A DNA stretch of 64,000 bases from Paraburkholderia metrosideri (GTDB lineage Bacteria > Pseudomonadota > Gammaproteobacteria > Burkholderiales > Burkholderiaceae), in assembly GCF_904848625.1 (NCBI RefSeq), contig NZ_CAJHCP010000015.1, forward strand, positions 62,001-126,000, given 5' to 3'. Below the pieces are notes generated by a model that searched no databases, was not told the DNA's origin, and saw only the letters and a program-made list of their open reading frames with translations. A program made the position numbers and the translations under genes. Shown here one piece after another: positions 35,758 through 43,873 of the stretch (the stretch's first letter is position 1; each line of letters opens with the position of its first letter).

Positions 35758-36546
35758 ATGGCAAGAATTCCGTCGGATGAACCAGAGGTGGGAAGAGCGG
35801 TGGTCGATGCCGCCGCGGTGAGCCCGCGGCGAGCGGCCAGACAGGTCGTCAAGACTTCGTCCGGCGATATCACGAATGCCGCTGCGGATTCCATTGCCGC
35901 GCCCGCGCGGCGCCCCGGCAGACCGACGGGAACCGCGCGCGGTCCGGAACAGCGCGCGCGTCTGCTCGATGCGGCACTTGCGCTGTTCGCCCGTAAAGGC
36001 ATTGTCGATACCACGCTCGGCGAGATTGCCCGCGAGGCCGGTTTCACGCCGGCGATGATGCATTACTACTTCAATTCGCGTGACCAGCTACTCGATGTAT
36101 TGATCGACGAGCGCTTTGCTCCGTTGCGCGCGAGCCTTGGCATGCCGTTTCAGGAAAATCCCGACGATCCGGTTGCCGCGATTACGCAACTGACCCGGCA
36201 ACTGGTGCGGGCGGCGAGCGATCATCCGTGGTTTCCGTCGCTGTGGGTGCGCGAGGTCATCAGTGACGGCGGCCTGTTGCGTCAACGGATGCATGAGCGG
36301 TTTGGCAATGAGCATCAGAAGGCGTCACTGCTTGCCATAGCGCGCTGGCAGAAGGAGGGGCGACTGAACGCCGCGCTGGAGCCCGCGCTGGTGTTCGTCA
36401 CGTTGCTGGGGCTGACCATTTTGCCGCTGGCTACGTCGAAGTTATGGGGTAACGACCCGTTGCGGCGTGATATTGGCGGCGACGAGATCGCGCGGCATGC
36501 GGTGGCGTTGCTGGTGCAGGGAATCGGACCGCAGAAGGTGGATTGA
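35758..36546 (+). CDS. TetR family transcriptional regulator
   Basis: 262-residue regulator. An alanine/arginine-rich N-terminal tail of about 55 residues precedes the TetR helix-turn-helix (RLLDAALALFARKGIVDTTLGEIAREAG with MMHYYFNSRDQLL). The C-terminal part is a ligand-binding helical bundle. It is divergent from the DHA2 pump and presumably represses it until a drug binds. The frame is open back to 35683, overlapping the pump start, so the start at 35758 is a judgement based on leaving the operator free. Confidence 0.85.
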   Translation: MARIPSDEPEVGRAVVDAAAVSPRRAARQVVKTSSGDITNAAADSIAAPARRPGRPTGTARGPEQRARLLDAALALFARKGIVDTTLGEIAREAGFTPAMMHYYFNSRDQLLDVLIDERFAPLRASLGMPFQENPDDPVAAITQLTRQLVRAASDHPWFPSLWVREVISDGGLLRQRMHERFGNEHQKASLLAIARWQKEGRLNAALEPALVFVTLLGLTILPLATSKLWGNDPLRRDIGGDEIARHAVALLVQGIGPQKVD

Positions 36547-36669
36547 TTGGCCAGCAACTGCGCATTCAATGCACAGTGAAGCTCGAATGACCCGCCCCAC
36601 CTTTACTGCGACAACAGGCGCGATCCGATAGCACGACGCACCCTCCTCGTCGAGCCTCGCCAATCTATC

Positions 36670-37389
36670 TCACGCTTTCTGCTGTTTTTTCCATTCCTCG
36701 AAAGCGGCCTTGGTCTTTTCGTTTGGCGGATAAGTCCCTGGCAACGCGGCGCCGTCACGAATCAAGCCGGTCAGAAACGCCTCGAGATGTTCCTGTTCGG
36801 CTGCGGCTTGCGCGACATCGGCAGCCATTTTGAGCGGCAGCACGACCACGCCGTCCGCGTCGCCGACGATGATGTCGCCGGGAAACACCGCCACTCCGCC
36901 ACAGCCGATCGGTACGTTGATATCCACCGCGTGGTGGCGAATCAGATTGGGCGGCGCGCTGGCGCCCGCGCAGAACACCGGCATGCCGAGTGCGGCGATC
37001 GTCGTGCTATCGCGGACCGGGCCGTCGGACACCATCCCTGCCACACCGCGCACCTGCAAACGTTGCGACAGTATCGAGCCGAACGACGCGCTTCCGCGTT
37101 CGCCGCGGCAATCCTGCACGAGCACATGACCGGCCGGAATGGTTTCCACACATTTGCGCTGCGCGTAGTCGGGATCCGCGAATAATTCCAGCACGTCGAT
37201 GTCTTCACGCGACGGGATGTTGCGCAACGTGAACGCGGGGCCGACCAGATTGGGTCCGCTGTGCGACAACAGCGGGGCGACGCCTTGCATGAACGTATTG
37301 CGCAAGCCGCGCTTGAATAACTGCGTGGTCAGCGTGGCGGTGCTGACATGACGGAGTGCTTCGAGCGTCGCGTGATCGAGATCGGACAT
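36670..37389 (-). CDS. RraA-like protein (ribonuclease activity regulator/HMG aldolase fold)
   Basis: 239-residue RraA-family protein. The family includes the RNase E inhibitor RraA and 4-hydroxy-4-methyl-2-oxoglutarate/oxaloacetate aldolases. The GxxxRD-like catalytic segment is present as SDGPVRDSTTI, and GDIIVGDADGVVVLP is the family signature near the C-terminus. The extended C-terminal helix and length argue for the metabolic branch, so an aldolase or decarboxylase role is at least as likely as RNase control. It is a single gene; the region upstream contains the heptamer array. Confidence 0.75.
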   Translation of the reverse strand: MSDLDHATLEALRHVSTATLTTQLFKRGLRNTFMQGVAPLLSHSGPNLVGPAFTLRNIPSREDIDVLELFADPDYAQRKCVETIPAGHVLVQDCRGERGSASFGSILSQRLQVRGVAGMVSDGPVRDSTTIAALGMPVFCAGASAPPNLIRHHAVDINVPIGCGGVAVFPGDIIVGDADGVVVLPLKMAADVAQAAAEQEHLEAFLTGLIRDGAALPGTYPPNEKTKAAFEEWKKQQKA

Positions 37390-37977
37390 AACAGTGGGTG
37401 CCTCGGTTTGAGAGTGGCCAACGGCTGCGGTTCGGTGCGGTGCGGTCAGGGCGGCTCAGCCGCTACCGCCAGGCGTTCACGATGATAGCGCTGCTGCGCA
37501 GAATGCGGTCCGCGCGGAAGGGCGGTCTTGTTGTTTGCAAATCGCGAACCGCACCCGCAAACCGCAAACCGCAAACCGCAAACCGCAAACCGCAAACCGC
37601 AAACCGCAAACCGCAAACCGCAAACCGCAAACCGCAAACCGCAAACCGCAAACCGCAAACCGCAAACCGTCGCGGCACGCCACGTGCTACTCAATGCACC
37701 AGACGTGAGCGCCTCGCAGTATGAATCACCCTCGGCGCCGCAAAGAACACGAATGTCAGAAAAGACGCCAGACGGGAAGTGCCGTGCGATTGGGGTTTGC
37801 ACGAGCCGCATGGCGAATCGGGTGTCGGCATCGGTCTGGCAAAGCCAGGGCGCCGAAGGCCGCTTTTTCATCGACGCGCAATTTTGGCGCGTTAGGGTGC
37901 GCACGCGTTGCATCCGGGCTGTGTTTTACAATCTTGGGCCTGGCCTGCAACTCGGTGCTTGAAATCGAGTCGGAACC
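37390..37977. other. 588-bp region with heptamer array, otherwise empty
   Basis: Contains the 16-copy CCGCAAA array at 37555-37669. The several reading frames that cross it on both strands are open only because the 7-bp unit has no stop codon in any frame; none has a gene-like start. The end (about 37900-37977) must contain the promoter of the receiver-protein gene. Confidence 0.6.
37555..37669. repeat. Perfect heptamer tandem array, CCGCAAA x 16
   Basis: Sixteen perfect copies from 37555 to 37666, followed by a partial CCG. A degenerate approach (ATCGCGAACCGCAC) precedes it. The unit length of 7 is not a multiple of three, so copy changes would shift frames if it were translated. It lies 166 bp upstream of the rraA-like start and 309 bp upstream of the receiver gene. 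Confidence 0.95.
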
Positions 37978-38490
37978 ATGAACAGCAATACCGTAACCGC
38001 GCAAAATGGCGGCAAGCAGCAGAACGAAACGTTGGCCGCGTCTGACGGCCTAACCGGATTTTTAGAGCAACAACAGAAAATGAACGGAGCATTGAGACTC
38101 GATCAGGCCACGATCGTGCTCGTAGAAGACGACCCGGATAGCCGGGAATCGCTGACCTTGTTACTCGAGGCAGAAGGCGCCAACGTCTGCGCCGTGGCGG
38201 ATGCCGAGGAGGGCGTCGAAGCGGCGCTGCGCCTGTTACCCGACGCGGTGGTGTGCGACCTCGATCTGCCGGCCATGGATGGCTTCTATCTGATCCAGCG
38301 TCTGCGCGACCATGAAATACGCAGTGATCATTCGCCATCGGTCGCGGTGGCGCTCACGGGCCATACCGACGATGCTTACCGATTACGCAGTATCGGTGAA
38401 GGTTTCCAGCATTTCATGACGAAACCCGCGTTGCCGGAAGACCTCGTGACGCTGCTTCACGATGCCATCGACGCCCGCGCAGCGGGTTGA
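37978..38490 (+). CDS. Stand-alone response regulator receiver protein
   Basis: 170 residues: an N-terminal tail of about 40 followed by one CheY-like receiver domain (about 44-165). Acidic pocket residues E50, D51 and D52, phospho-acceptor D94 in VVCDLDLPAMDG, the threonine in ALTGHTDD and the lysine in FMTKPALP are all present. No DNA-binding output domain and no kinase is adjacent, so it probably acts by protein contact or as a phosphate sink for a kinase elsewhere. Confidence 0.83.
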   Translation: MNSNTVTAQNGGKQQNETLAASDGLTGFLEQQQKMNGALRLDQATIVLVEDDPDSRESLTLLLEAEGANVCAVADAEEGVEAALRLLPDAVVCDLDLPAMDGFYLIQRLRDHEIRSDHSPSVAVALTGHTDDAYRLRSIGEGFQHFMTKPALPEDLVTLLHDAIDARAAG

Positions 38491-38603
38491 CGCGTCGGCC
38501 AACGCGTTGATATTGGTTGGCGCTGCGTGGGTTGTCGCAGATAAGTTGCAGATCGATGCGGGTCACGCACGGTCTGGCCACATCTATGCGTCTGCGGGCC
38601 GTC

Positions 38604-38639
38604 TGGCTATGAATGGCTATGAATGGCTATGAATGGCTA
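38604..38639. repeat. 10-bp tandem repeat (TGGCTATGAA x 3.6)
   Basis: Three perfect copies plus TGGCTA in the gap between the receiver gene and the Zur gene. No gene covers it. Confidence 0.9.
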
Positions 38640-38736
38640 ACAAAAGCGGCTGGGCAAGCTCAGCCTCGCGGCCTATACGCGGCTCGAGCGTTGCCCGATG
38701 CATTGACCTGATGCAAAGGCGTATCAGGCAACGTTT

Positions 38737-39327
38737 CTACTTGGCCACCGCCACAGGCGCCGCTGCGCCCGCGCCACTGGCTGCCGCTTCCGCGGCCTGA
38801 CACGCCGCGCACAATCCTTTCAATTCAATTTCATCGCTCGCGAGGCGGTAGCCTGCGTCTTCGATTTGCGCGACGAGTGCCTGCCGCAGTTTCGGCTGAT
38901 GGAGTTCGGTGACGCTGCCGCATTGCTGGCACACCACGAGGATGCCGTGCTGACATTGCGTCAGGTCGTGGCAGACCGTGAACGCGTTGATCGATTCGAT
39001 CCGATGAACCAGTCCCGCCGACAACAGGAAGTCGAGTGCCCGATACACGGTGGGCGGCGCCGACCCCGGGTGAATCTGGCGCATCTCGTCGAGTAACGAA
39101 TACGCTTTGGTTGCGCGGCCTGAATTCAGCAACAATTCGAGCACTTTGCGACGGATTGGCGTGAGTTTTTCACCGCGCTCGCGGCAATATTCGTCCGCGA
39201 GGGTCAGCGCGGCTTCTTGTGAATCGCCTTGCGTGTGCGCCAGCTCGCGATGCTCATGATCATGACCGTGAGCGGAATTGGCAGAGGTGGCTTTGTGGGC
39301 GGTTGCGGCGGACTTGGCGGTCTTCAT
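38737..39327 (-). CDS. zur: Fur-family regulator, Zur type, with His-rich N-terminus
   Basis: 196-residue metalloregulator. The Fur winged helix spans about residues 45-125 (LTPIRRKVLELLLNSGRATKAYSLLDEM, PPTVYRALDFL), and the structural zinc site is formed by CQQCG and a later CAACQ. The Zur-like HGILVVCQQCGSV sequence points to zinc rather than iron. The N-terminal tail carries HGHDHEHRELAH, an extra histidine cluster. I start at the ATG at 39327. No zinc-uptake genes are adjacent, so the targets are elsewhere. The Fur-family assignment is firm; the metal is inferred. Confidence 0.82.
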   Translation of the reverse strand: MKTAKSAATAHKATSANSAHGHDHEHRELAHTQGDSQEAALTLADEYCRERGEKLTPIRRKVLELLLNSGRATKAYSLLDEMRQIHPGSAPPTVYRALDFLLSAGLVHRIESINAFTVCHDLTQCQHGILVVCQQCGSVTELHQPKLRQALVAQIEDAGYRLASDEIELKGLCAACQAAEAAASGAGAAAPVAVAK

Positions 39328-39457
39328 GGGTCGATTATAAAGGCCCGCGCGTGTTGCTGTCCCCGCGCAAAATTGGCCGTTGTCATGGCAGGCTGAACAG
39401 GAGGCACAAGGCGGCCCGCCCCTGCTGTGCAAAGCACAGCAAAGCCGCCCCGGCGTC

Positions 39458-40084
39458 TCAGGTCAACGGAAAGTCGACGTACTTCTTGAATCCCGAGCGT
39501 GTCGCGATCCGCGAATACCAGCGCTCCAGATTCGGCAGCGGCGGACGTTCCAACCCATCCAGTCCGAACCAGCGCTTCGCGTAGGCGCCAATCACGATAT
39601 CGGCCAGCGTGAAGGTTTCGCCCTCAAGGAAGAAGCGTCCTTGCAGATGCGTGTCGAGCATGTGCCACAACACGCTGACCGCATTGAAATCGGTGGCAAG
39701 CTTTGCCGCATCCCGCTGCGCGGCCGGGGTGCGCACCACCGCCCAGAACACCGGACGCTCAGCAGGTTGCAGCGTGGACAGCGTCCAGTCCAGCCAGCGG
39801 TCGATGCTGGCTCGCTGTTTCGGTTCGGCCGGGTACAGCAGACTCGATTCGTCGTATTGCAGCACCAAGTAGCGCAGGATCGAGTTGGATTCCCACAGCA
39901 CGAAGTCGTCGTCGACCAGCGTCGGAATCTTGCCGGTCGGGTTTATCGCGAGGTACTCGGGCTCATTGTTGCGGCCGAATTGCAGGCCGGCGTCGATGCG
40001 GTTGTAGGGCAGCACCAGTTCGTCGCAGCACCACAAAACTTTCTGAACATTGACGGAATTGGCACGCCCCCAAATCGTAATCAT
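39458..40084 (-). CDS. Glutathione S-transferase
   Basis: 208-residue cytosolic GST. The N-terminal thioredoxin-like domain (about 1-80) starts ITIWGRANSVNVQKVLWCCDEL and contains the GSH-binding NPTGKIPTLVDD and WESNSILRYL. The C-terminal helical domain ends with a TLADIVIGAYAKRW cap. The serine/asparagine (RANSVNVQK) rather than tyrosine at the active site matches the beta/theta-like proteobacterial groups. It is a single gene; substrate unknown. Confidence 0.88.
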   Translation of the reverse strand: MITIWGRANSVNVQKVLWCCDELVLPYNRIDAGLQFGRNNEPEYLAINPTGKIPTLVDDDFVLWESNSILRYLVLQYDESSLLYPAEPKQRASIDRWLDWTLSTLQPAERPVFWAVVRTPAAQRDAAKLATDFNAVSVLWHMLDTHLQGRFFLEGETFTLADIVIGAYAKRWFGLDGLERPPLPNLERWYSRIATRSGFKKYVDFPLT

Positions 40085-40331
40085 CCGGTAAATCCTTTGT
40101 TATTACAGTTGGCAAGCCGCACCCTGCGCGCGGCGTTCAACCAGTAACGATACACGATGCGCACGGCTTTGCCCGCTGCAGAGCGGCAATCCACGCGGGT
40201 TGCGGTGCCCGATCATCGCCACGAGGCGCGTGGATCGCGAGCCCCAGATCCGCCCGCTCCACACCCAGGAAACGCCTGGGCGTTGCGTACAATGAGCGCA
40301 CCCGATCAAGACGATAAGACGAGGCAACCGC

Positions 40332-42038
40332 ATGGCCCGCATTGTCCCCGACGACTGGAAGAGCCTCGCCGCCACCGGCGCGGCGTCCCGCGAACGCGAA
40401 ACCCTCGCGTTGCTGGAAGAAGCGCTTCCCGCTGACTACACGGTCTACCACGGCGTCCACTGGACGCGCCTGAACCAGAACTTCTCGGTGTTCGGCGAGG
40501 CCGATTTCGTGGTCGTCAGCCTGGCCGGCCGCGTGATGATCGTCGAGCAGAAAACTGGTTTTCTGCGCGAAACGCCGAAGGGACTCGTCAAGGTCTACCT
40601 GCAGACCGAGCGCAATGTGGCGATCGCGCTCGCGCATACCGTCGAAGGTTTGCATCGGCGCTTTACCGCGGCATTCGGCGCGGGCACCTATTTCATCGAA
40701 GAACTGCTGTATTGCCCGGATCACATCGTGAAGGATGCGGCGATCGCAGGCGTGAACCCAGCGCGCATCGTCGATGCAACGCGTAAAGAGCGGCTCGCGC
40801 AGATTATTCGTGAAGCGTTGCCGGAAGAGGAACCGCGTCTTGCCTGCGCGTCGAAAATCCATCATTTCCTCGCCGACGAACTCGCGCTCACGCCGGACGC
40901 GAGCGCACTGGTCGGTCAGGCGGGCACGCTGGTCACGCGCCTCGCGGGCGGTCTGGCAACGTGGGCACGGCGGCTCGAATTCTCGCCGTTCCGCTTGCGG
41001 GTAATCGGCACGGCGGGCTCCGGCAAGACGCAACTGGCCGTGCAGGTGATGAAGGACGCGGTGGCGCGCGGCCAGCGTCCTCTCTATGTGTGTTTTAACC
41101 GGCCGCTGGCGGACCACATCGCGCGGGTCGCGCCGCCTGAGGCAAAGGTCGCGAACTACCACCAGCTATGCGACTGGGTGGCGCGCGACGCAGGCCGCGA
41201 ACCCGATTTCCAGTCCAGTCAGGTATTCGATCAACTGGAAACGCTGTTTGCGGACACGCCAATCGGGCCGCGCTGGCAATTCGACGTGCTGATCGTCGAC
41301 GAAGGTCAGGATTTTCAGCAGCCATGGGTCGCGGCGCTCGAACGTCTGTTGCGGCCGGGCGCCGCGTGGTGGTGGCTCGAAGACCCGTTGCAGAATCTCT
41401 ATATGCGCGAACCGGTGGCGCTGCCGGGCTGGACCACGCTGAAGGAGACCACCAACTATCGCAGTCCGCGCGACATCCTGGACTACGTGCGCGAGGTGGT
41501 CGGCGCGTCGGTGCCGGTTGCTGCGGCGCTGGTGTCGGGCAGTCCGTTCGACGGCTCGGATATTTCGCTATCCGTGTACGACGAAACGAAACACGCTGCC
41601 GATACCTGTATCGACGCCACCAAGCGCGCGATCACCCAGGCGCTGTCGCTCGGTTTTCGCAAGCAGGACATTGTGGTGCTGTCGTTTCGCGGCCGCGAAG
41701 GCTCGGTGATGACGGCGCTCGATCATCTTGGGCCGCATCGGCTGCGCAGTTTTACCGGCAAGTACGATCTGTTCGGCAACCCGGAATACCGCGAAGGCGA
41801 CGTGCTGTTCGAGTCGATTTATCGCTTCAAGGGACAAGCGGCGCCGTGCGTCATTTTCACCGAGGTCGATTTCGACTCATTCGATGAGCGGATCGCGCGC
41901 AAGCTGTTGGTCGGCGCGACGCGGGCGACGCTGAAGCTGATTGTCGTGGCGTCGCAGCGGGCGGCGCGACATCTGCATTTGCGCGACGCGAAGGAGATCA
42001 GGGAGATCAAGCCAGAGAGGGAGGGCCAGGGCATTTAG
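40332..42038 (+). CDS. NERD-domain UvrD/Rep-like helicase
   Basis: 568-residue protein. The N-terminal NERD nuclease-like domain (about 15-120) has D58 in GEADFVVV and E72-x-K74 in VEQKTG, matching the D...ExK nuclease motif. The rest is a superfamily 1 helicase: Walker A GTAGSGKT at 226-233, DEGQD at 323-327, and a C-terminal helicase VI-like VGATRATLKLIVV. NERD-helicase fusions are predicted to process DNA and sometimes occur in mobile or defence regions. The next gene is convergent and the stops overlap by four bases. Function is predicted only. Confidence 0.8.
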   Translation: MARIVPDDWKSLAATGAASRERETLALLEEALPADYTVYHGVHWTRLNQNFSVFGEADFVVVSLAGRVMIVEQKTGFLRETPKGLVKVYLQTERNVAIALAHTVEGLHRRFTAAFGAGTYFIEELLYCPDHIVKDAAIAGVNPARIVDATRKERLAQIIREALPEEEPRLACASKIHHFLADELALTPDASALVGQAGTLVTRLAGGLATWARRLEFSPFRLRVIGTAGSGKTQLAVQVMKDAVARGQRPLYVCFNRPLADHIARVAPPEAKVANYHQLCDWVARDAGREPDFQSSQVFDQLETLFADTPIGPRWQFDVLIVDEGQDFQQPWVAALERLLRPGAAWWWLEDPLQNLYMREPVALPGWTTLKETTNYRSPRDILDYVREVVGASVPVAAALVSGSPFDGSDISLSVYDETKHAADTCIDATKRAITQALSLGFRKQDIVVLSFRGREGSVMTALDHLGPHRLRSFTGKYDLFGNPEYREGDVLFESIYRFKGQAAPCVIFTEVDFDSFDERIARKLLVGATRATLKLIVVASQRAARHLHLRDAKEIREIKPEREGQGI

Positions 42039-42982
42039 CCCCACGCCCGCGCGCCCACCAGCATCCCCGTCTGCGTGATCGCGTCCCACCAGATGACCCG
42101 AAGCAAAGGCGCCTGCTGTGCGATCAGCAGCGCCTGCACCGGATCGCTTTCGACGAAATGCGTGACGCCCCCTCGTAACGCAGCGCTCGCCTTGTGAGCC
42201 GCCGCGCCGGCTGAACTTTCGTCGTGAGCCGCGGGTGTGCGCATCACCAGTTGCAGATGATCGAAGCCATGCCGCACCAACCACGCCTGGGTGCGCGCCC
42301 GATCCATTTCCGGCCGCCCGGTGATGATCATGCGAACCGTTTTCAGATCGATGTCCGGCAATTCGTCAAACGGCAAGAGTGCGTCGCGTTCGGCGAGCGC
42401 GGCGGCCAGATCTTCGTCGTAGCGCGCGAGCGGCACATCGGGCAACAGGATGCCGTCGAGGTCGATCGCATACGTCGCGTATTCGTGATCGTCGGCCATC
42501 GCCCTCGTGGCGCCTGCCTCGACGCGCTCCCAGTCGTCGCGATACCGCTCGGTGTAGGCCTGGCGCTCCCACGGAAACAACGCGAAGTAGCCGCGTGCGT
42601 CGATCGCATAGTCGGGTTGCGTGCGGCTCAGGTCGTCCACGGCGCCGGTCAGCGTTCTGACATCGAGCCCATGTTGCTGAAGAAACGCGATGCAATCGGT
42701 CAATGTGAAACCGCGCCCCGCAATGTCCTCGCACAACAGTACTTTCGAGCCCGTGGGTGGCATCGGCAGAGTCGAATCCCATGCGACCGTGCGCGTCTGG
42801 CGGTCGTAGCGCAGAAAGGCCACCGGCGTGCCGACCGCGTGCGACACCATCAGCGCGAGCGGCGCGCCGCCACGCAGAATGCCGAGCGCCAGCGTGAAGC
42901 CCTCGGCAAGCAGCGCGGGTTGCAGCGATTCAATCCAGTGATCGAGTTGTTCGTACGTGAGAGGCAAAACCGGCTTGTTCAT
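42035..42982 (-). CDS. Phosphoribosyltransferase-HAD fusion protein
   Basis: 315 residues with two domains. The first (about 1-165) is a type I phosphoribosyltransferase: its PRPP loop is VLLCEDIAGRGFTLTD at 81-96 with acidic E85 and D86. The second (about 168-315) is a HAD hydrolase with the DxD motif D174-x-D176 in IDLDGILLPD and a later MIITGRPE threonine motif. The combination could link a nucleobase or PRPP reaction to phosphate removal. Similar PRTase and HAD proteins occur in tellurite-type stress operons (established generally; whether this belongs there is unknown). The start at 42982 lacks a clear ribosome site. Confidence 0.72.
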   Translation of the reverse strand: MNKPVLPLTYEQLDHWIESLQPALLAEGFTLALGILRGGAPLALMVSHAVGTPVAFLRYDRQTRTVAWDSTLPMPPTGSKVLLCEDIAGRGFTLTDCIAFLQQHGLDVRTLTGAVDDLSRTQPDYAIDARGYFALFPWERQAYTERYRDDWERVEAGATRAMADDHEYATYAIDLDGILLPDVPLARYDEDLAAALAERDALLPFDELPDIDLKTVRMIITGRPEMDRARTQAWLVRHGFDHLQLVMRTPAAHDESSAGAAAHKASAALRGGVTHFVESDPVQALLIAQQAPLLRVIWWDAITQTGMLVGARAWG

Positions 42983-43312
42983 GACTGGTATCGCGTCGCG
43001 AGGTCCGTGTGAGGCAGGTGTCAGTGAGGCGGGAACGGCGCGCAGTCGACCGCCGCTTTTGAGACCAGGAATTTTGGCGATATTATGCATGCGGTTCAAA
43101 GATCGCGCGTCGGGGGGATGCGCATCACTTGTCGAGGCGCTTCGCGAGAGGGCCGCCTTGGCCGGGCAGAGAACGCAGATGAACCAGGATCGATGGGCAA
43201 AGGGCGAAAGCCGGCAGAAAGACGACCCGCTGACCAGGCCCTGCAGCGGCCGGTATGGTCCGCGTTTGCACCAGAGCGTCCGCCGTAAAACAGGTAAGGA
43301 ATAAAAGAGCAC
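42983..43312. other. 330-bp divergent intergenic region
   Basis: Lies between the phosphoribosyltransferase fusion (minus) and the molybdopterin-domain-like gene (plus). I see no gene, repeat or RNA structure; AAGGAATAAAAGAGCAC just before 43313 contains the ribosome site of the latter. Confidence 0.45.
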
Positions 43313-43873
43313 ATGACCAGGTTGATCAAATTGTTGACGCGGCTGCGGGCCGGGAATAACGCGTACCGCGCTCACGCTGGCGCACGCTGGGCCGTTGGGC
43401 TGATCTTCGCGCTATCGGCATGGGGCGCGCAGGCCCAGGCGGAAACGCCGCCGCTGTCGCTCGACGTGCAAGGCAAGATCAGCAAGACCAACGACGCGTC
43501 ACACCGGTCCTACCACTTCGCCGAAGCGCAGTTGCTTGCGCTGCCAGTCCATTCAATTACCACTTCCACCACCTGGACACCGCGTTCCACCTTCACAGGA
43601 CCGCTGCTCGCGGATATTCTGAAGACGGTCGGCGCCTATGGCTCCGAGATCGAATTCCGCACGCTCGATGACTACACCTACACCGTGCCGGTATCCGACA
43701 GCGATCGCTATGGCGTGGTCGTTGCCTACAGCATGAACGGCCAGCGGCTGAAGGTCAGCGACTTCGGGCCGCTATTCCTTATCTACCCGCGCGATGCGTT
43801 CCCCGACGAAATCACGGGCGCCTCGGGCGATTCGAAATTCGTATGGCAGATCAAGGCCCTCATCATCAAATAG
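43313..43873 (+). CDS. Exported protein resembling the oxidoreductase molybdopterin-binding domain
   Basis: 186-residue secreted protein. A signal peptide with a long basic n-region ends near residue 43 (GAQAQA before ETPPLSL). The remainder resembles the small YedY-type molybdopterin-binding domain (FTGPLLADILKTVGAYGSEIEFRTLDDYTYTVP and GPLFLIYPRD), but the cofactor-ligating cysteine expected in YedY is missing. It may therefore be a non-catalytic, cofactor-free or sensory relative. Its stop lies 31 bp inside the start of the histidine kinase gene, so the two are tightly linked and probably act together. Confidence 0.7.
   Translation: MTRLIKLLTRLRAGNNAYRAHAGARWAVGLIFALSAWGAQAQAETPPLSLDVQGKISKTNDASHRSYHFAEAQLLALPVHSITTSTTWTPRSTFTGPLLADILKTVGAYGSEIEFRTLDDYTYTVPVSDSDRYGVVVAYSMNGQRLKVSDFGPLFLIYPRDAFPDEITGASGDSKFVWQIKALIIK

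Noticed and set aside
37555..37669. Heptamer array as a CRISPR
   Set aside because: There are no spacers; units are directly adjacent and only 7 bp long, with no cas genes nearby.
37446..37962. Several frames with seven-residue periodic peptides around the heptamer array
   Set aside because: They exist only because CCGCAAA has no stop in any frame; no start signal or homology.
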